Shown here in pieces: positions 47,458 to 57,922 of a stretch of 64,000 nt of DNA; position 1 is the stretch's first letter, and every line of letters begins with the position of its first letter. The notes below the pieces were generated by a model. The model was not told where the DNA came from. It was given only the letters and a program-made list of their open reading frames with translations, and made no database searches. The stretch is from assembly GCA_963787645.1 (NCBI GenBank), contig CAWBDS010000011.1:62001-126000 (forward strand), written 5' to 3'. A program made the position numbers and the translations under genes. Origin of the DNA: Palsa-504 sp963787645. GTDB taxonomy: Bacteria > Actinomycetota > Actinomycetes > Streptosporangiales > Streptosporangiaceae.

Positions 47458-49994
47458 CTAGGCCTCCGCCATGGCCGCTATCACCGAGGTCCGTGCGGCC
47501 CGCCGGGCTGGCAGGACCGCCGCGGCCAGCGCGGCGATGGCGCCGATGAGCGCGTACAGCGCGATCTGCGGGTACGGCAGTGAAAGCACGCCCTGGCCCT
47601 GCGCGGACGCGATGAACGCGTGCACCATGGCGATCCCGAACGTGACGCCGAGCCCCACGCCGAGCACGATCGCCAGCGCCGCCATCAGCAGCGCCTCGGT
47701 CAGCAGCATCCGGCGCAACTGGCCTTTGGTCAGGCCAAGCGCGCGCATCAGCGCCGATTCCCTGGTCCGCTCGAGAACCGACAGCGACAGCGTGTTCGCG
47801 ATGCCGAACAGCGCGATGAGCACGGCCAGCCCGAGCAGCGCGCCGAACAGTGCCAGGATCTGGTTGACCCGGCTGGCCAGGCTGGCCCGGTAGTCGGCTT
47901 CGGTGTTCACCGCCAGCAGCGGGTCGCTGGCCGTCGTGGCCTGCACCGCCGCGCGGGACGCGGCGGTGGAAACCCCGGGCGCGCCGTTGATGAACACCAT
48001 GTCCGCGCCGGCGGGCTGGAAAGCCCGCAGGTAATCACCCACCGGCATCAGCACGTCCGGCAGGGTCAGGCCCCCGCTGTTGTACACCGCGACCACCTTG
48101 AGCGGCTGCGTGCCGACGACCAGCGTGCTGCCCTGGTGCACGCCCAGCGCGGTGAGCTGGCGCCGGTCTACGCCGACCGTTCCCGGGCCGATGGCGGCCA
48201 GCGACCCGGAGACCATCGTCGGCCGGACGCTGGCGCCCAGCGCGCTGCGGCCGATGGCGCCGACCTCGACCTTGACGCCGTTCACCGGCGTGTCCTGGTA
48301 ATACACCGGCGCGACGATGCCCAGCCCCGGCGCGGCCTGCAGCGCGGTGACCACGCGGGCCGGGACGACCTGGCCGCCGCGGCCCGCCTGTACCACGTAG
48401 TCGAACGGGTAGTGCTGGGCGATGTCGGCGTTGCTGGACGCCTGCGCCGAGGAGATGACCACCGTGAACAGGGTCATCAGCGTCAGCCCGATGGTGAGCG
48501 CCGCGGTGGTGGCGGCCACCCGGCGCGGGTTGCGCCGCGCGTTGGCCGTGGCGAGCCTGGCGGTCACCCCGGCCAGTTTTCCGGGCAGCCAGCCGAGGAA
48601 GGAGATGACCGGGGGCACGATCAGCGGCCCGAGCGCGAACACCGCCAGGAAGCACAGGCAGCCGCCCGCGGCGATCCCCACGAAGCCGGACGTCCCATTG
48701 ACGTGGCGCATGCCGATCACCGTGGCCAGGATCCCGGCGACGGCGAACGCGACCGCCACCGCGACGCGCAGCCAGCCGACCCGGGCCGCCTCGGGCTGCT
48801 CGTGCTGGCGGCCGAGCGCGGCGACGGGCGCCACCCGCGTGGCCGACCGGGCCGGGAGCACGGCCGCCGCGACCGTGACCGCCATCCCGGCGGCCATCGA
48901 GATGGCCACCGCCGACGGCTGCAGCACCACCGGTCCGGACGGGATCGCGGCGCCGAACCCGGCGAACAGCCGCTGCAGCCCCCAGCCGAGGCCGACCCCG
49001 GCCACGACGCCGACCGCCGACGCGAGCAGGCCGGTGAGCGCCGATTCCAGCAGCGCGCCGCCGAACACCTGCCTGCGGCTGGCGCCCACGCACCGCAGCA
49101 GGGCCAGTTCCCGGCCGCGCTGAGTGATCAGGATCGTGAACGTGTTGTAGATGACGATGCACGCGACGAAGAGCGCGATCAGCGCGAACACCAGTATGGC
49201 GGTGGTGAACTGCTGGGTGAATTGCGCCGCCGAGTTGGCCTCCGCGGTGGCGAGCTGACTGCCGGTCCGCACCTGGTACCGCGACATCCCGGCCAGGGTC
49301 GCCAGCCTGCTCACCAGCGCCGCCTGTGAGGTGCCGGGCGTGGCCCGTGCGACGATCTGGTCATAACCGGGCCTGCCGGTGACGCTGAACCCGGTGGCGG
49401 TCTGGAACGCGGTCACGGTGGCGTTGCCGAACTCGTGGTTCACGCCGAGGTCAATGGTGCCGGCCAGCCGGAAGGCGCGTATCCGGCCGGTGTGGTCCAC
49501 CACCCGTACGGTCTGGCCCAGCCTGAAGTGCTCATCGCCTGCCGTGGCCTTGTCCACCGCGACCTGGTCGGGCGTGTCCGGCAGGTGCCCGGACGCGACC
49601 GTGAACCCGCGCAGCAGCGGGTCGGCGGCGACGTTGATGCCGACTCCCGCCTCCTGGCCGTTGAGGATGACCTTCCCGTCGCTGCCCAGCAGCGGCGCCT
49701 GGCCCACCAGTCGCCCGGCGGCCGAGGCCACGGCGGGAACCGTGCGGGCCGCCGCCAGCACCGACGCGGGGACCGAAGGTGCGTCCTGGCTGCCCGGACG
49801 GTGGCGCCCCGCCGTCCGGGCGGTCACCGCGGCGTCGACGTTCTTGGCCCCGGCGGCGAAGCTGTTGAAATAGGCCTGGTTCATCGAGGCGCCCATCACC
49901 AGCGTGCCGGTGACGAACGCGACGCCCAGCGCGATGGCCAGCGACGACAGCAGCAGGCGCCCCTTACGATGCGCCAGCCCCGCCAGCGTGGTTC

Positions 49995-50001
<7 letters not shown>
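47458..50001 (-). CDS. FtsX/MacB-like ABC transporter permease
   Basis: 847 aa, unbroken. The layout is a duplicated FtsX permease: N-terminal helix RLLLSSLAIALGVAFVTGTL, an extracytoplasmic domain of 200 residues (HRPGSQDAPSVPASVLAAAR), a first set of three helices (LVFALIALFVACIVIYNTFT with RGRELALLRCVGASRRQVFG), two central helices, a second extracytoplasmic domain (TMVSGSLAAIGPGTVGVDRR) and a last set (LALFGALLGLAVLIALFGIA, RTRESALMRALGLTKGQLRR). It works with the ATPase at 49995, whose stop it overlaps by 7 bp. A good intact comparator for the broken permease at 29774. Confidence 0.92.
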
Positions 50002-50753
<752 letters not shown>

Positions 50754-50824
50754 ACCGGAAAGCTAGGGGAGCGGCCCCGAGCCCCGCGTCGGCCAGGAAT
50801 CTGGTTTACGCGTACGCCTTGGGG

Positions 50825-51508
50825 CTAACCCCGGTAACCCCGGGTATTACCCCGGGCCTTCACCAGGCCGCACTCATACGCCAGCACCACGGCCTGCACC
50901 CGGTCGCGCAGGCCGAGCTTGGCCAGGATCCGGCCGACGTGCGTCTTCACCGTGGCCTCGGAGACGAACAGGCGTCCGGCGATCTCGGCGTTGGACAGCC
51001 CCGCGGCCACCTGGACCAGGACCTCCCGCTCGCGTTCGGTGAGCTTGGCCAGGTCCGACGGCGGGGCGCCGTCCGGGAGCAGCGGCACGAACCGGTCGAT
51101 CAGCCGTCTGGTGGTGGACGGGGCGACGACCGCGTCGCCCGCGTGCACCGATCGGATCGCGAACAGTAGTTCGGTTGGCGGCACGTCCTTGAGCAGGAAG
51201 CCGCTGGCCCCGGCCCGGAGCCCGGCATAGGCGTACTCGTCCAGGTCGAAGGTGGTCAGCATCAGGATCCGGGGCTGCTCCCCGGCGGCGCAGATCCGCC
51301 GGGTGGCCTCGACCCCGTCCAGCCGCGGCATCCGCACGTCCATCACCATGACGTCGGCCGGGTGCCGCCGGGCCGCCTCGACCGCCTCGAGCCCATCGGC
51401 GGCCTCGCCCACCACGGTCATGTCCGGTTGCGCGTCCAGCACCATCCGGAACCCGGTGCGGACCAGTTCCTGATCATCCACCAGGATGATCCGGATCACC
51501 CCGCTCAC
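50825..51508 (-). CDS. NarL/LuxR-type response regulator
   Basis: 227 aa. Receiver: IRIILVDDQELVRTGFRMVL, D57 in DVMVMDVRMPRLDG, and GASGFLLKDVPPTELLFAIR. DNA-binding GerE domain: LTEREREVLVQVAAGLSNAE, LFVSEATVKTHVGRILAKLG. Its start overlaps the kinase stop by 4 bp. It is the regulator of the second intact ABC/two-component set on this strand. Confidence 0.93.
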   Translation of the reverse strand: MSGVIRIILVDDQELVRTGFRMVLDAQPDMTVVGEAADGLEAVEAARRHPADVMVMDVRMPRLDGVEATRRICAAGEQPRILMLTTFDLDEYAYAGLRAGASGFLLKDVPPTELLFAIRSVHAGDAVVAPSTTRRLIDRFVPLLPDGAPPSDLAKLTEREREVLVQVAAGLSNAEIAGRLFVSEATVKTHVGRILAKLGLRDRVQAVVLAYECGLVKARGNTRGYRG

Positions 51509-52683
51509 GCGGCCTCCAATGCCAGCGGAAGCCGCACGACCACCTCGTACCCGCCGCCCGGCCGCGGGCCCGACCGCACCGAACCGCCGTAGAGCTCCAC
51601 CCGTTCCCGCATGCCCGTCAGCCCGTGCCCGGCCCCCGCCAGTTCGCCGCCGGGGCCGCGCCCGTCGTCGGTGACGCTGATCGTCAGGGCCTGCTCGTCG
51701 TAGCCGAGCCTGACCACGGCCGTCGCGCCCGGGCCGGCGTGCTTGCGGACGTTGGTCAGCGATTCCTGCACCACCCGGTACGCGGCCAGCGCCTCGCCCT
51801 CCGGCACCGGCCGGCGCGCGCCCGCCACGGTCAGCGACACCGGCAGGCCCGCGGCCCGGGCCTGCTCGAGCAGCTCATCGAGCTGCTCAAGGCCGGGCTG
51901 CGGTGCCAGCGCGGGGAGGAGGGGCCCAGGTCCGGGTCGCGCAGCACGCCGAGCAGCGACCGCAGCTCGGCCAGCGCCCGCCGTCCCGTGGCCGAGATCG
52001 CGTCGAGCGCCTCCCGGGCCCGCTGCGGCGAGGCGTCCAGCGCGTAGGCGGCCCCGTCGGCCTGCACCACCATCACGCTGACGTTGTGCGCCACCACGTC
52101 GTGAAGGTCGCGGGCGATCCTGGCCCGCTCGGCCGCGGCGACGATCTGGGCCTGCACGTCGCGCTCCCGTTCCAGCCGCCGGGGCCCGCTCCTCCAGCGC
52201 CTGGTAGAAGTCGCGCCGCCAGCGCGCGGAGTCGCCGAGCAGCCAGGCCAGCAGCACCGGGGCGCCGAACACGGCCGCCTCGACGCTGAGCGCGTGCACC
52301 GCGTCGCTGGAATGAGCCGGATGCCAGCGCACCACGGCGGCGACCGCGCCGAGCAGGCAGATGGCCAGACCCCGCAGCGAGACCCGCCGGGGCGTGTAGG
52401 CGGCCAGTGTGTAGCACATGATCAGCACGGAAAGATCGGAGGCGACCGGCCTTTTCAGCGCCACGACCTGCACCGCGCCGGTGACGACGACCGCGGCGAA
52501 GGCCTGCACCGGGTACGTGCGGCGGAACACCACCGGCACCACCATGCCGGCGATGAACGGGATCCTCACCAGACCCAGCACCCCGAACTCCGGTATGCCT
52601 GAGCCCATGGCTATCAGCAGCAGCGCCAGCGTGCCGTCCACCAGCCGCGGGTGACGGCGCAGCCAGGCGTACAGGGCAGGCAC
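51505..52683 (-). CDS. Sensor histidine kinase with a compensated double frameshift hiding its H-box
   Basis: The 392-aa frame looks complete but is wrong in the middle. N-terminal helices (LALLLIAMGSGIPEFGVLGL, VVVTGAVQVVALKRPVASDL) and the C-terminal ATPase domain (AYRVVQESLTNVRKHAGPGA, AGHGLTGMRERVELYGGSVR) are normal. Between about 52185 and 51915 the frame yields Arg/Gly/Ala-rich nonsense, while the alternative frame gives ERARIARDLHDVVAHNVSVM and REALDAISATGRRALAELRS, the phosphoacceptor block. Two opposite shifts therefore flank about 90 residues. The true product is a NarL-type kinase cognate to the regulator at 50825. Confidence 0.88.
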   Translation of the reverse strand: MPALYAWLRRHPRLVDGTLALLLIAMGSGIPEFGVLGLVRIPFIAGMVVPVVFRRTYPVQAFAAVVVTGAVQVVALKRPVASDLSVLIMCYTLAAYTPRRVSLRGLAICLLGAVAAVVRWHPAHSSDAVHALSVEAAVFGAPVLLAWLLGDSARWRRDFYQALEERAPAAGTGARRAGPDRRRGRAGQDRPRPSRRGGAQRQRDGGAGRRGRLRAGRLAAAGPGGARRDLGHGTAGAGRAAVAARRAARPGPGPLLPALAPQPGLEQLDELLEQARAAGLPVSLTVAGARRPVPEGEALAAYRVVQESLTNVRKHAGPGATAVVRLGYDEQALTISVTDDGRGPGGELAGAGHGLTGMRERVELYGGSVRSGPRPGGGYEVVVRLPLALEAA

Positions 52684-52748
52684 GCGACCAGCCTACGCAG
52701 GGGCGCCGCTGAAGTCGTCCCCCTACGGGCTGAGCATCGGGTAAGCCG

Positions 52749-53470
52749 TCAGGCGGACAGCTCGGACCCGGTGTCCAGCCTGGTCTCGGTGACCCCGTCC
52801 GGCCCCGGCAGACCCGGTATGCGCCCGCGCTGGGCCGGTCGGCGATCACCTCGGTCAGCGTGTCGTCGGTGAAGTGCGCGCCCGCGCCGTCGTCGCAGGC
52901 GATGCCGTCGGGCAGGGTCTCGTCCCCGACGAGCCGGTGGTACAGCGGCCGTCGCCCGGGCTCGGAGTTGTAGTGCGGGCAGTAGCTCCCCGGCAGCATC
53001 CCGAGCCCGTCGGTGAAGGCCCGCAGCTCGCGCCCGAACGAATCGGTGGTCCCTCCTTCGAACCAGCAGATCCCCCCGGCGCTCGACCCGGCCAGCACGA
53101 TGCCCGCCTGCCATGCCTTGCGCATGATCACATCGAGCCCGTGCACCCGCCACACCGCCAGCATGTTCGCCACGCTGCCGCCGCCGACGAAGATGGCGTC
53201 CTGGGACAGCAGCAGGTCCTCGGGATCGGGCACGTTCGGCATCGGGAACAGGGACAGGTGGCGTAGCCGGGCCGGGTGCCCGGCGAAGCGGTCGTACATC
53301 GCCAGCGCCCCCCGCGGGTCATCGCCGGAGGCGGTGTTCACCACGCACAGCCGCGGCTCACGCTGCCCGGTCAGCCGCAGAGCGTGCTCCAATTGCACCG
53401 GCACCTTGCCGTCCGGCATGAGCATGCCGCCGCCGATCGCTATTACGTGCCGCCGCCCGTCCGCTGCCAT
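52749..53470 (-). CDS. Peptidase S51 family protein (dipeptidase E / cyanophycinase-like), one frameshift
   Basis: Opens RRHVIAIGGGMLMPDGKVPV; the catalytic Ser is in VLAGSSAGGICWFEGGTTDS, and the family block DAIFVGGGSVANMLAVWR precedes it. Further on FTDGLGMLPGSYCPHYNSEP and FTDDTLTEVIADRPSAGAYR are normal. One base is missing near 52815; the continuing frame gives GPDGVTETRLDTGSELSA and stops at 52749. About 240 aa as in the family. Without the repair the frame runs 680 bp into the kinase gene. It cleaves small peptides, perhaps with N-terminal Asp. Confidence 0.85.
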
Positions 53471-53645
53471 GCAGGCACGCTAGCGTCGTTACAGCCTGCA
53501 AGCAAACCGGCAGCGACTTCGCACCGTAGGTAGCTAAAAGGCCGCTTCTCGAACTATTTATCCTGAACGAGCCGTGGTGGCACGCCCGTGAAGCATGAGC
53601 ATCACCGGGGCGTTCAGGGTGCGTACCGCACGAGGCGCCCGACCC

Positions 53646-54044
53646 TCACCCGTCACCGTCCAGGACTGAGATCAGGCGCTCCGCCCCGCGTCGTAGCCCG
53701 ACGGCGGCTTCGGCCCGGCCTGCCCGTTCGTATTCCAGCGCTGCCGCCTGGCGCTCGGCCGCCTCCGCGCGGACGATCGTTAGCTTCTCGGCATCGGTGA
53801 GGACCCGCCGATCGGCCTCCCCGGCGCCCAGGCCGGCCACGGTGCCCGCGAAGTGCGCGCTGCCGGCGCCGGCAGGCTGAGCCGTCCCCTTATCGACTGC
53901 CTCGGCGTTGCCGATCGCGCTCAGCGCCGACCGCAACGCTGAGGCGGCACTGGTGTCGCGGCTCCGGATGGCCGCGCCGAGCGCCCGGCGCAGCCGGGTC
54001 CGGATGTCGTCGTCAGGTCGCCCCTGCGGGCCGTTCGGGGACAC
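53646..54044 (-). CDS. GatB/YqeY domain protein
   Basis: 132 aa. The helical YqeY domain is seen as IRTRLRRALGAAIRSRDTSA, ASALRSALSAIGNAEAVDKG and LTDAEKLTIVRAEAAERQAA. It lies in the same fold as the tRNA-binding tail of GatB. Stand-alone YqeY proteins are small and of uncertain role, with a possible link to tRNA amidation. A Gly/Ala-rich insertion (about 58-78) is normal for actinobacterial members. Confidence 0.75.
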   Translation of the reverse strand: MSPNGPQGRPDDDIRTRLRRALGAAIRSRDTSAASALRSALSAIGNAEAVDKGTAQPAGAGSAHFAGTVAGLGAGEADRRVLTDAEKLTIVRAEAAERQAAALEYERAGRAEAAVGLRRGAERLISVLDGDG

Positions 54045-54864
54045 GCCGTCACTATATGCCTAGCGGGAGCGGACACCGGCGGCGAATTGGCCCGGCATGT
54101 ATCAGCGGCCGGGCACAGGGCCTCTGTCTGGTTACCCGGGGGAGGAGGGGAGCACCTAGCGCGATTCTTCCGGCGCTGGGTGCGTCCGGGGAGCGGGGAC
54201 CGCCCCGGCTTGTTCACACAGGCCGGGGCGGCGTTCCGCCGAGCCAGGTAAATATTCCGCCCGGGTATCTGAGGGCTTCTCATCTCGCGATAAAGTTGCG
54301 GTGCGACTTGCAGTGACCCGTATCGTGGCATCGAGCCAGCGGCAAGACGGTGAGCTGGGCCAGACTTTGCCATCTCGCTTCAAAGACGGCGGATACCGGA
54401 AATCTCAACGATACAGGATCAGCCCTCGTTCTTTAAACAGATCGGGTATCTCCAGCCCGCGTCTAAGCCGCGCAGCGGCGCGGCTTACCGTGCGCCCGCC
54501 GTGGATACGCAACGCCTAACCCGGTCACCTGGATCAACGCGGTTGCCGGCCTGGCCCGGCAACCCGGGCGGCGCGGCCGCCGTCTTTGGCTACCGGCCCG
54601 GGCAATGTGAACGCCGGGTCGTTTCGTCATGACTGGAATAGTGGCAAACGGTTCCGTAAGGTAGCCGGGGCACGGCCCGGGACCCCTGCGTACCAGCGGC
54701 TTTAGGTGCGCGGCTGGGTACCGGTGGTTACTTCCTCCGCGTCTTGAAGTATGCGCTGGCCGACGTCGCCGAACAACACTCAATGAATATCTCGCCCCGC
54801 TGTACTCTTATAGCCCCGCGATCGTCTACGCTTATGCACAATTCAACGAGTGAACGGAGTACGC
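54045..54864. other. 820-bp non-coding region upstream of lsr2 with two strong hairpins
   Basis: No frame with coding character. Two perfect inverted repeats stand out: CCGCCCCGGC/GCCGGGGCGG at 54200-54209 and 54222-54231 (10-bp stem, 12-nt loop), and GGTTGCCGG/CCGGCAACC at 54541-54564 (9-bp stem, 6-nt loop). The 54770-54850 stretch is distinctly AT-rich for this genome (for example ACTCTTATAG and TACGCTTATGC) and probably holds the lsr2 promoter. The length allows for a leader RNA or small RNA. Confidence 0.45.
54200..54231. terminator. Strong GC hairpin, possible terminator
   Basis: 10-bp perfect stem CCGCCCCGGC/GCCGGGGCGG with a 12-nt loop. It has no U-run, as usual in high-GC actinobacteria. 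No gene ends here on either strand nearby, so a role in the lsr2 leader or in a small RNA is also possible. Confidence 0.4.
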
Positions 54865-55204
54865 GTGGCCCAGAAGATCCAGACCTTGTTCATCGACGAC
54901 ATCGATGGCAGCGAGGCCGAGGGCACCGTCCGCTTTGCGCTGGATGGTGCAGAGTACGAGATCGACCTGAACGCCAAGCATGCCGAGGCGCTGCGGAAGT
55001 CGCTATCCCGTTATATTGAGGCGGCGCGGCGGAGCTCCGGCACGGCCCGGCGGCCAGGCTCGCGGCGGACGCAAAGCGGCGACCAGTGGACTCAACACCA
55101 CAGAGGTTCGCGAGTGGGCCAAGGCTCAGGGCATTGAAGTCAAGGACCGCGGTCGCGTGCCAGCTGAATTGGTGGTCAGGTTCCGGGCCGCCACCGGAAA
55201 CTGA
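54865..55204 (+). CDS. lsr2: Lsr2 nucleoid-associated protein, one frameshift
   Basis: H-NS-like xenogeneic silencer that binds AT-rich DNA. Starting at GTG 54865 (CGGAG upstream): MAQKIQTLFIDDIDGSEAEG and DGAEYEIDLNAKHAEALRKS form the N-terminal dimerisation domain. In the variable linker (near 55030-55080) the frame shifts, and the second frame gives TTEVREWAKAQGIEVKDRGR with the minor-groove-binding RGR hook, ending RFRAATGN. About 112 aa in total, the normal length. It likely silences horizontally acquired DNA such as the lower-GC patches in this window. A long hairpin terminator follows 25 bp downstream. Confidence 0.9.
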
Positions 55205-55228
55205 CCGGCCCGGTCAGCGCCTAATCGA

Positions 55229-55279
55229 GACGGAAGCTCATGTGCACGCCCGCTATCCAACGTGCACATGAGCTCCGTC
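55229..55279. terminator. Long hairpin between convergent lsr2 and acyl-CoA dehydrogenase genes
   Basis: Left arm 55229-55248 and right arm 55261-55279 pair over 19 bp with one bulged A; the loop is 12 nt. The arms contain GCTCATGTGCACG. It lies between the converging lsr2 and AidB-like stops and probably acts as a bidirectional terminator. Confidence 0.75.
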
Positions 55280-55306
55280 CGGCATCCCCGCGGCGGATTA
55301 CGGTGT

Positions 55307-56950
55307 CTAATTCCCGGGGGTGGCGCGAGTGATGATGGCGGCGGTGTCGATTCCGGAGGGCAGCGTGCCGAACGCGCGGCCCCATCCGGCGACGCCGGAG
55401 TCGGCCAGCCGGGACCCGATGAACGCGTCCGCCACCGCGGGATGGCCGTGGCGGGCCAGCAGCGCGCCCTGCAGGGTGAGGGCCATGGCCTCGGCGAGAT
55501 GGCGGGCCCTGGCTTCGCTGGGGTCCTCGAGTTCCTTACGCAGCTGGCTGACCGCCTGATCCAGGCGGCTGTCCGCCCCGGCGGCCAGGCCGAGCTCGGC
55601 GAAGAACGCCTCGGCCGACTCGGGCCGCCTGGTCAGGGCGCGCAGGGCGTCGAGCGCGGCGACGTTGCCCGAACCCTCCCATATCGACGCCAGCGGCGCC
55701 TCCCGGTACAGGCGGGGCATGCCCGACTCCTCGACGTAGCCGTTGCCGCCCAGGCATTCCAGGGCCTCGGCGGCGTGCGCGGGGGCGCGCTTGCACGCCC
55801 AGTACTTGGTCGCGGCCAGGGCCAGGCGGCGGAATGCCGCCTCCTGCCCGTCGCCGCGTACCGCCCGGTCGGTGGCTCCGGCCAGCCGGAACGCCGCGAT
55901 CGTCGTCGCCTCCGACTCGATCGCCAGGTCGGCCAGCACGCTGGCCATCATCGGCTGGTCGGCCAGCTTGCGGCCGAAGGCCGTCCGGTGCGCGGCGTGA
56001 TGCGCGGCCAGCCTCACCCCGGCCCGCATCCCGGTGGCCGTGCCCAGCACGCAATCCAGCCGGGTCATGTTCACCATCTCGATGATGGCGCGGACGCCGC
56101 GTCCCTCCTCGCCGACCAGCCAGGCGATCGCCTGCTCGTACTCGACCTCGGCCGACGCGTTCGACTTGTTGCCGAGCTTGTCCTTCAGCCGCTGCAGGCG
56201 CATGCCGTTCCTGGTGCCGTCGGGCAATACCCGGGGGAGCAGGAAGCAGGACAGCCCGCCGGGCGCCTGGGCGAGCACCGCGAACAGGTCGCCCATCGGC
56301 GCCGAGGTGAACCATTTGTGCCCGGTCAGCAGATAGGTCCCGTCCCCGTCGCCGGCCGGCGCCGCGCGGGTGGTATTGGCCCGGACGTCGGAACCGCCTT
56401 GCTTCTCGGTCATTGACATGCCCGCCAGCAGGCCCCGCTTGGTCTGCGGCGGCCGCAGGCCGAAGTCGTACTCCGGGGCGGCCAGCAACGACTCGAAACG
56501 CTCGGCCAGGCCGGGGGCTTGCCGCAGCGTCGGCACGATGGCGTAGGTCATCGACACCGGGCAGCCGTGCCCGGCCTCGGCCGCGCTCCACACGTAGAAG
56601 CCCGCCGCCCGGGCCACGTGAGCCCCGGGACGCCCGTCGCGCCACGGCGCGGCGTGCAGGCCGTGTCCCACGGCCACGGTCATCAGCTCATGCCAGGCCG
56701 GATGGAATTCCACCTCGTCGATGCGGTGGCCGAACCGGTCGTGGGTGCGCAGCGCCGGCGGGTTCTCGTTCGCCTGGCGTCCGAGCTCCCGTGCCCACGC
56801 CGAGCCGGCCAGGTGGCCGAGTTCGCGGACCCCGTCCTCGGCCCAGCCGGCGCCCTCCCGGCGCAGCGCGCCGAGCATCACCGGGTCATCGGCGACGTTA
56901 TACCCGGTCAGCTCGGGTGGCTGGTTGAAAACTTCGTGCGTCGGCGGCAT
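55307..56950 (-). CDS. AidB-like acyl-CoA dehydrogenase
   Basis: 547 aa from ATG 56950; an upstream in-frame ATG at 56986 lies inside a direct repeat and is less likely. The N-terminus THEVFNQPPELTGYNVADDP is the AidB-type opening. The FAD/acyl-CoA dehydrogenase core has AGMSMTEKQGGSDVRANTT, LTGHKWFTSAPMGDLFAVLA, NASAEVEYEQAIAWLVG and ALECLGGNGYVEESGMPRL with YREAPLASIWEGSGNVAALD. The extra C-terminal helical domain and the lack of an obvious catalytic Glu next to the flavin fit AidB, a flavoprotein that binds DNA and protects against alkylation in E. coli. That role is inferred for this gene. Confidence 0.87.
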   Translation of the reverse strand: MPPTHEVFNQPPELTGYNVADDPVMLGALRREGAGWAEDGVRELGHLAGSAWARELGRQANENPPALRTHDRFGHRIDEVEFHPAWHELMTVAVGHGLHAAPWRDGRPGAHVARAAGFYVWSAAEAGHGCPVSMTYAIVPTLRQAPGLAERFESLLAAPEYDFGLRPPQTKRGLLAGMSMTEKQGGSDVRANTTRAAPAGDGDGTYLLTGHKWFTSAPMGDLFAVLAQAPGGLSCFLLPRVLPDGTRNGMRLQRLKDKLGNKSNASAEVEYEQAIAWLVGEEGRGVRAIIEMVNMTRLDCVLGTATGMRAGVRLAAHHAAHRTAFGRKLADQPMMASVLADLAIESEATTIAAFRLAGATDRAVRGDGQEAAFRRLALAATKYWACKRAPAHAAEALECLGGNGYVEESGMPRLYREAPLASIWEGSGNVAALDALRALTRRPESAEAFFAELGLAAGADSRLDQAVSQLRKELEDPSEARARHLAEAMALTLQGALLARHGHPAVADAFIGSRLADSGVAGWGRAFGTLPSGIDTAAIITRATPGN

Positions 56951-56973
56951 GAGCGGTTCCCTGCCTCGCGTCC

Positions 56974-57014
56974 GTCTTTCCGTCATTGAAACCCGGTCTT
57001 TCCGTCATTGAAAC
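56974..57014. repeat. 19-bp direct repeat, 22-bp period, upstream of the AidB-like gene
   Basis: GTCTTTCCGTCATTGAAAC occurs at 56974-56992 and again at 56996-57014. The 22-bp period is close to two turns of DNA, so both copies face the same side. They sit in the 74-bp gap between cobS and the AidB-like start. Fits a two-site operator or a small tandem duplication. Confidence 0.7.
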
Positions 57015-57023
57015 ATGGTGCGC

Positions 57024-57836
57024 TCAGGCCCGGGGGCCCATGGCCGCCACGGCCAGGGCGACGGTGGCCGCTATCTCGGCCAGCGCGCCGAGCACGTCAC
57101 CGGTGATGCCGCCCAGGCGGCGCACGGCGTGCCACTGCACCACCTGGGCGGCGGCCAGGCCCGCGACGACGGCGGCCGGCAGGGTCCAGCCGAGCGAGCC
57201 GCCGTCGGCCGTCGCCGAGATCACCACCGCGGCGACCGCCGCCGCCAGCACGGCCAGCGTGCTCGCGGCCGGGATCGCGAGGCGGACCGTGCCCGCCACC
57301 AGGGCGCCGAGCCCTTCCGGCCTGGCCGCGGGCACGCCCCGCCGGCAGGCCCAGGTCAGCGCGAGCCTGCCGGTGACGACCGCGGTGATCAGCGCGGCAG
57401 GCCCGCGGCCGCCGCCGGACGATTCAGCGTGGCTGAGCGCGGTGACCTGGATGAGCAGCGTCAGCACCAGCGTGACCACGCCGAACGGCCCGATGTCGGA
57501 ACGGCGCATGATATCGAGCGCGGCTGAGGCGGGCTTGCCGCTGCCCAGGCCGTCGGCGGTGTCGGCCAGGCCGTCCAGGTGCAGCCCGTGGCTGAGCAGG
57601 GCGAGCGACGCCACCGCCAGCACCGCCGCGGTCAGCGGACCGGACCCGAGCGGATGATCCGCCACGACCAGGACGGCGGCGGCGGCGGCGCCGAGCAGCA
57701 GTCCCACTGCCGGGGCCCAGGCCATGGCCGCGCCCGCGGTCGCCGCCGTGGGCCGGGCCGGTGCCGCTGTCCGCGGTGAGCGCCATGGAATCACGGTGAG
57801 CAGCGTCACCGACAGCCTCAGCCCGTCCCGGTTCAT
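57024..57836 (-). CDS. cobS: Adenosylcobinamide-GDP ribazoletransferase (cobalamin synthase)
   Basis: 270 aa from ATG 57836 (MNRDGLRLSVTLLTVIPWRS). Joins adenosylcobinamide-GDP to alpha-ribazole in the last step of cobalamin assembly; an integral membrane enzyme with about seven helices. The family signature is LSHGLHLDGLADTADGLGSG (Asp-rich metal site) followed by LDIMRRSDIGPFGVVTLVL. It ends AEIAATVALAVAAMGPRA. No other cob gene and no B12 riboswitch is seen in this window. A longer frame from 57959 overlaps the divergent gene and is rejected. Confidence 0.93.
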   Translation of the reverse strand: MNRDGLRLSVTLLTVIPWRSPRTAAPARPTAATAGAAMAWAPAVGLLLGAAAAAVLVVADHPLGSGPLTAAVLAVASLALLSHGLHLDGLADTADGLGSGKPASAALDIMRRSDIGPFGVVTLVLTLLIQVTALSHAESSGGGRGPAALITAVVTGRLALTWACRRGVPAARPEGLGALVAGTVRLAIPAASTLAVLAAAVAAVVISATADGGSLGWTLPAAVVAGLAAAQVVQWHAVRRLGGITGDVLGALAEIAATVALAVAAMGPRA

Positions 57837-57922
57837 GCGGCAAGAGCCTATCCTCTTGGCGCATAAAGACGTACTATCTTGATCCAGGGGTCCGAACGCG
57901 ACGGGACGGCGGTGGCAGTGGC

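Noticed and set aside
52073..53470. A 465-aa protein combining peptidase S51 with the kinase region
   Set aside because: After the S51 domain the frame is antisense-like nonsense relative to the kinase. One missing base near 52815 restores the normal S51 C-terminus at 52749.
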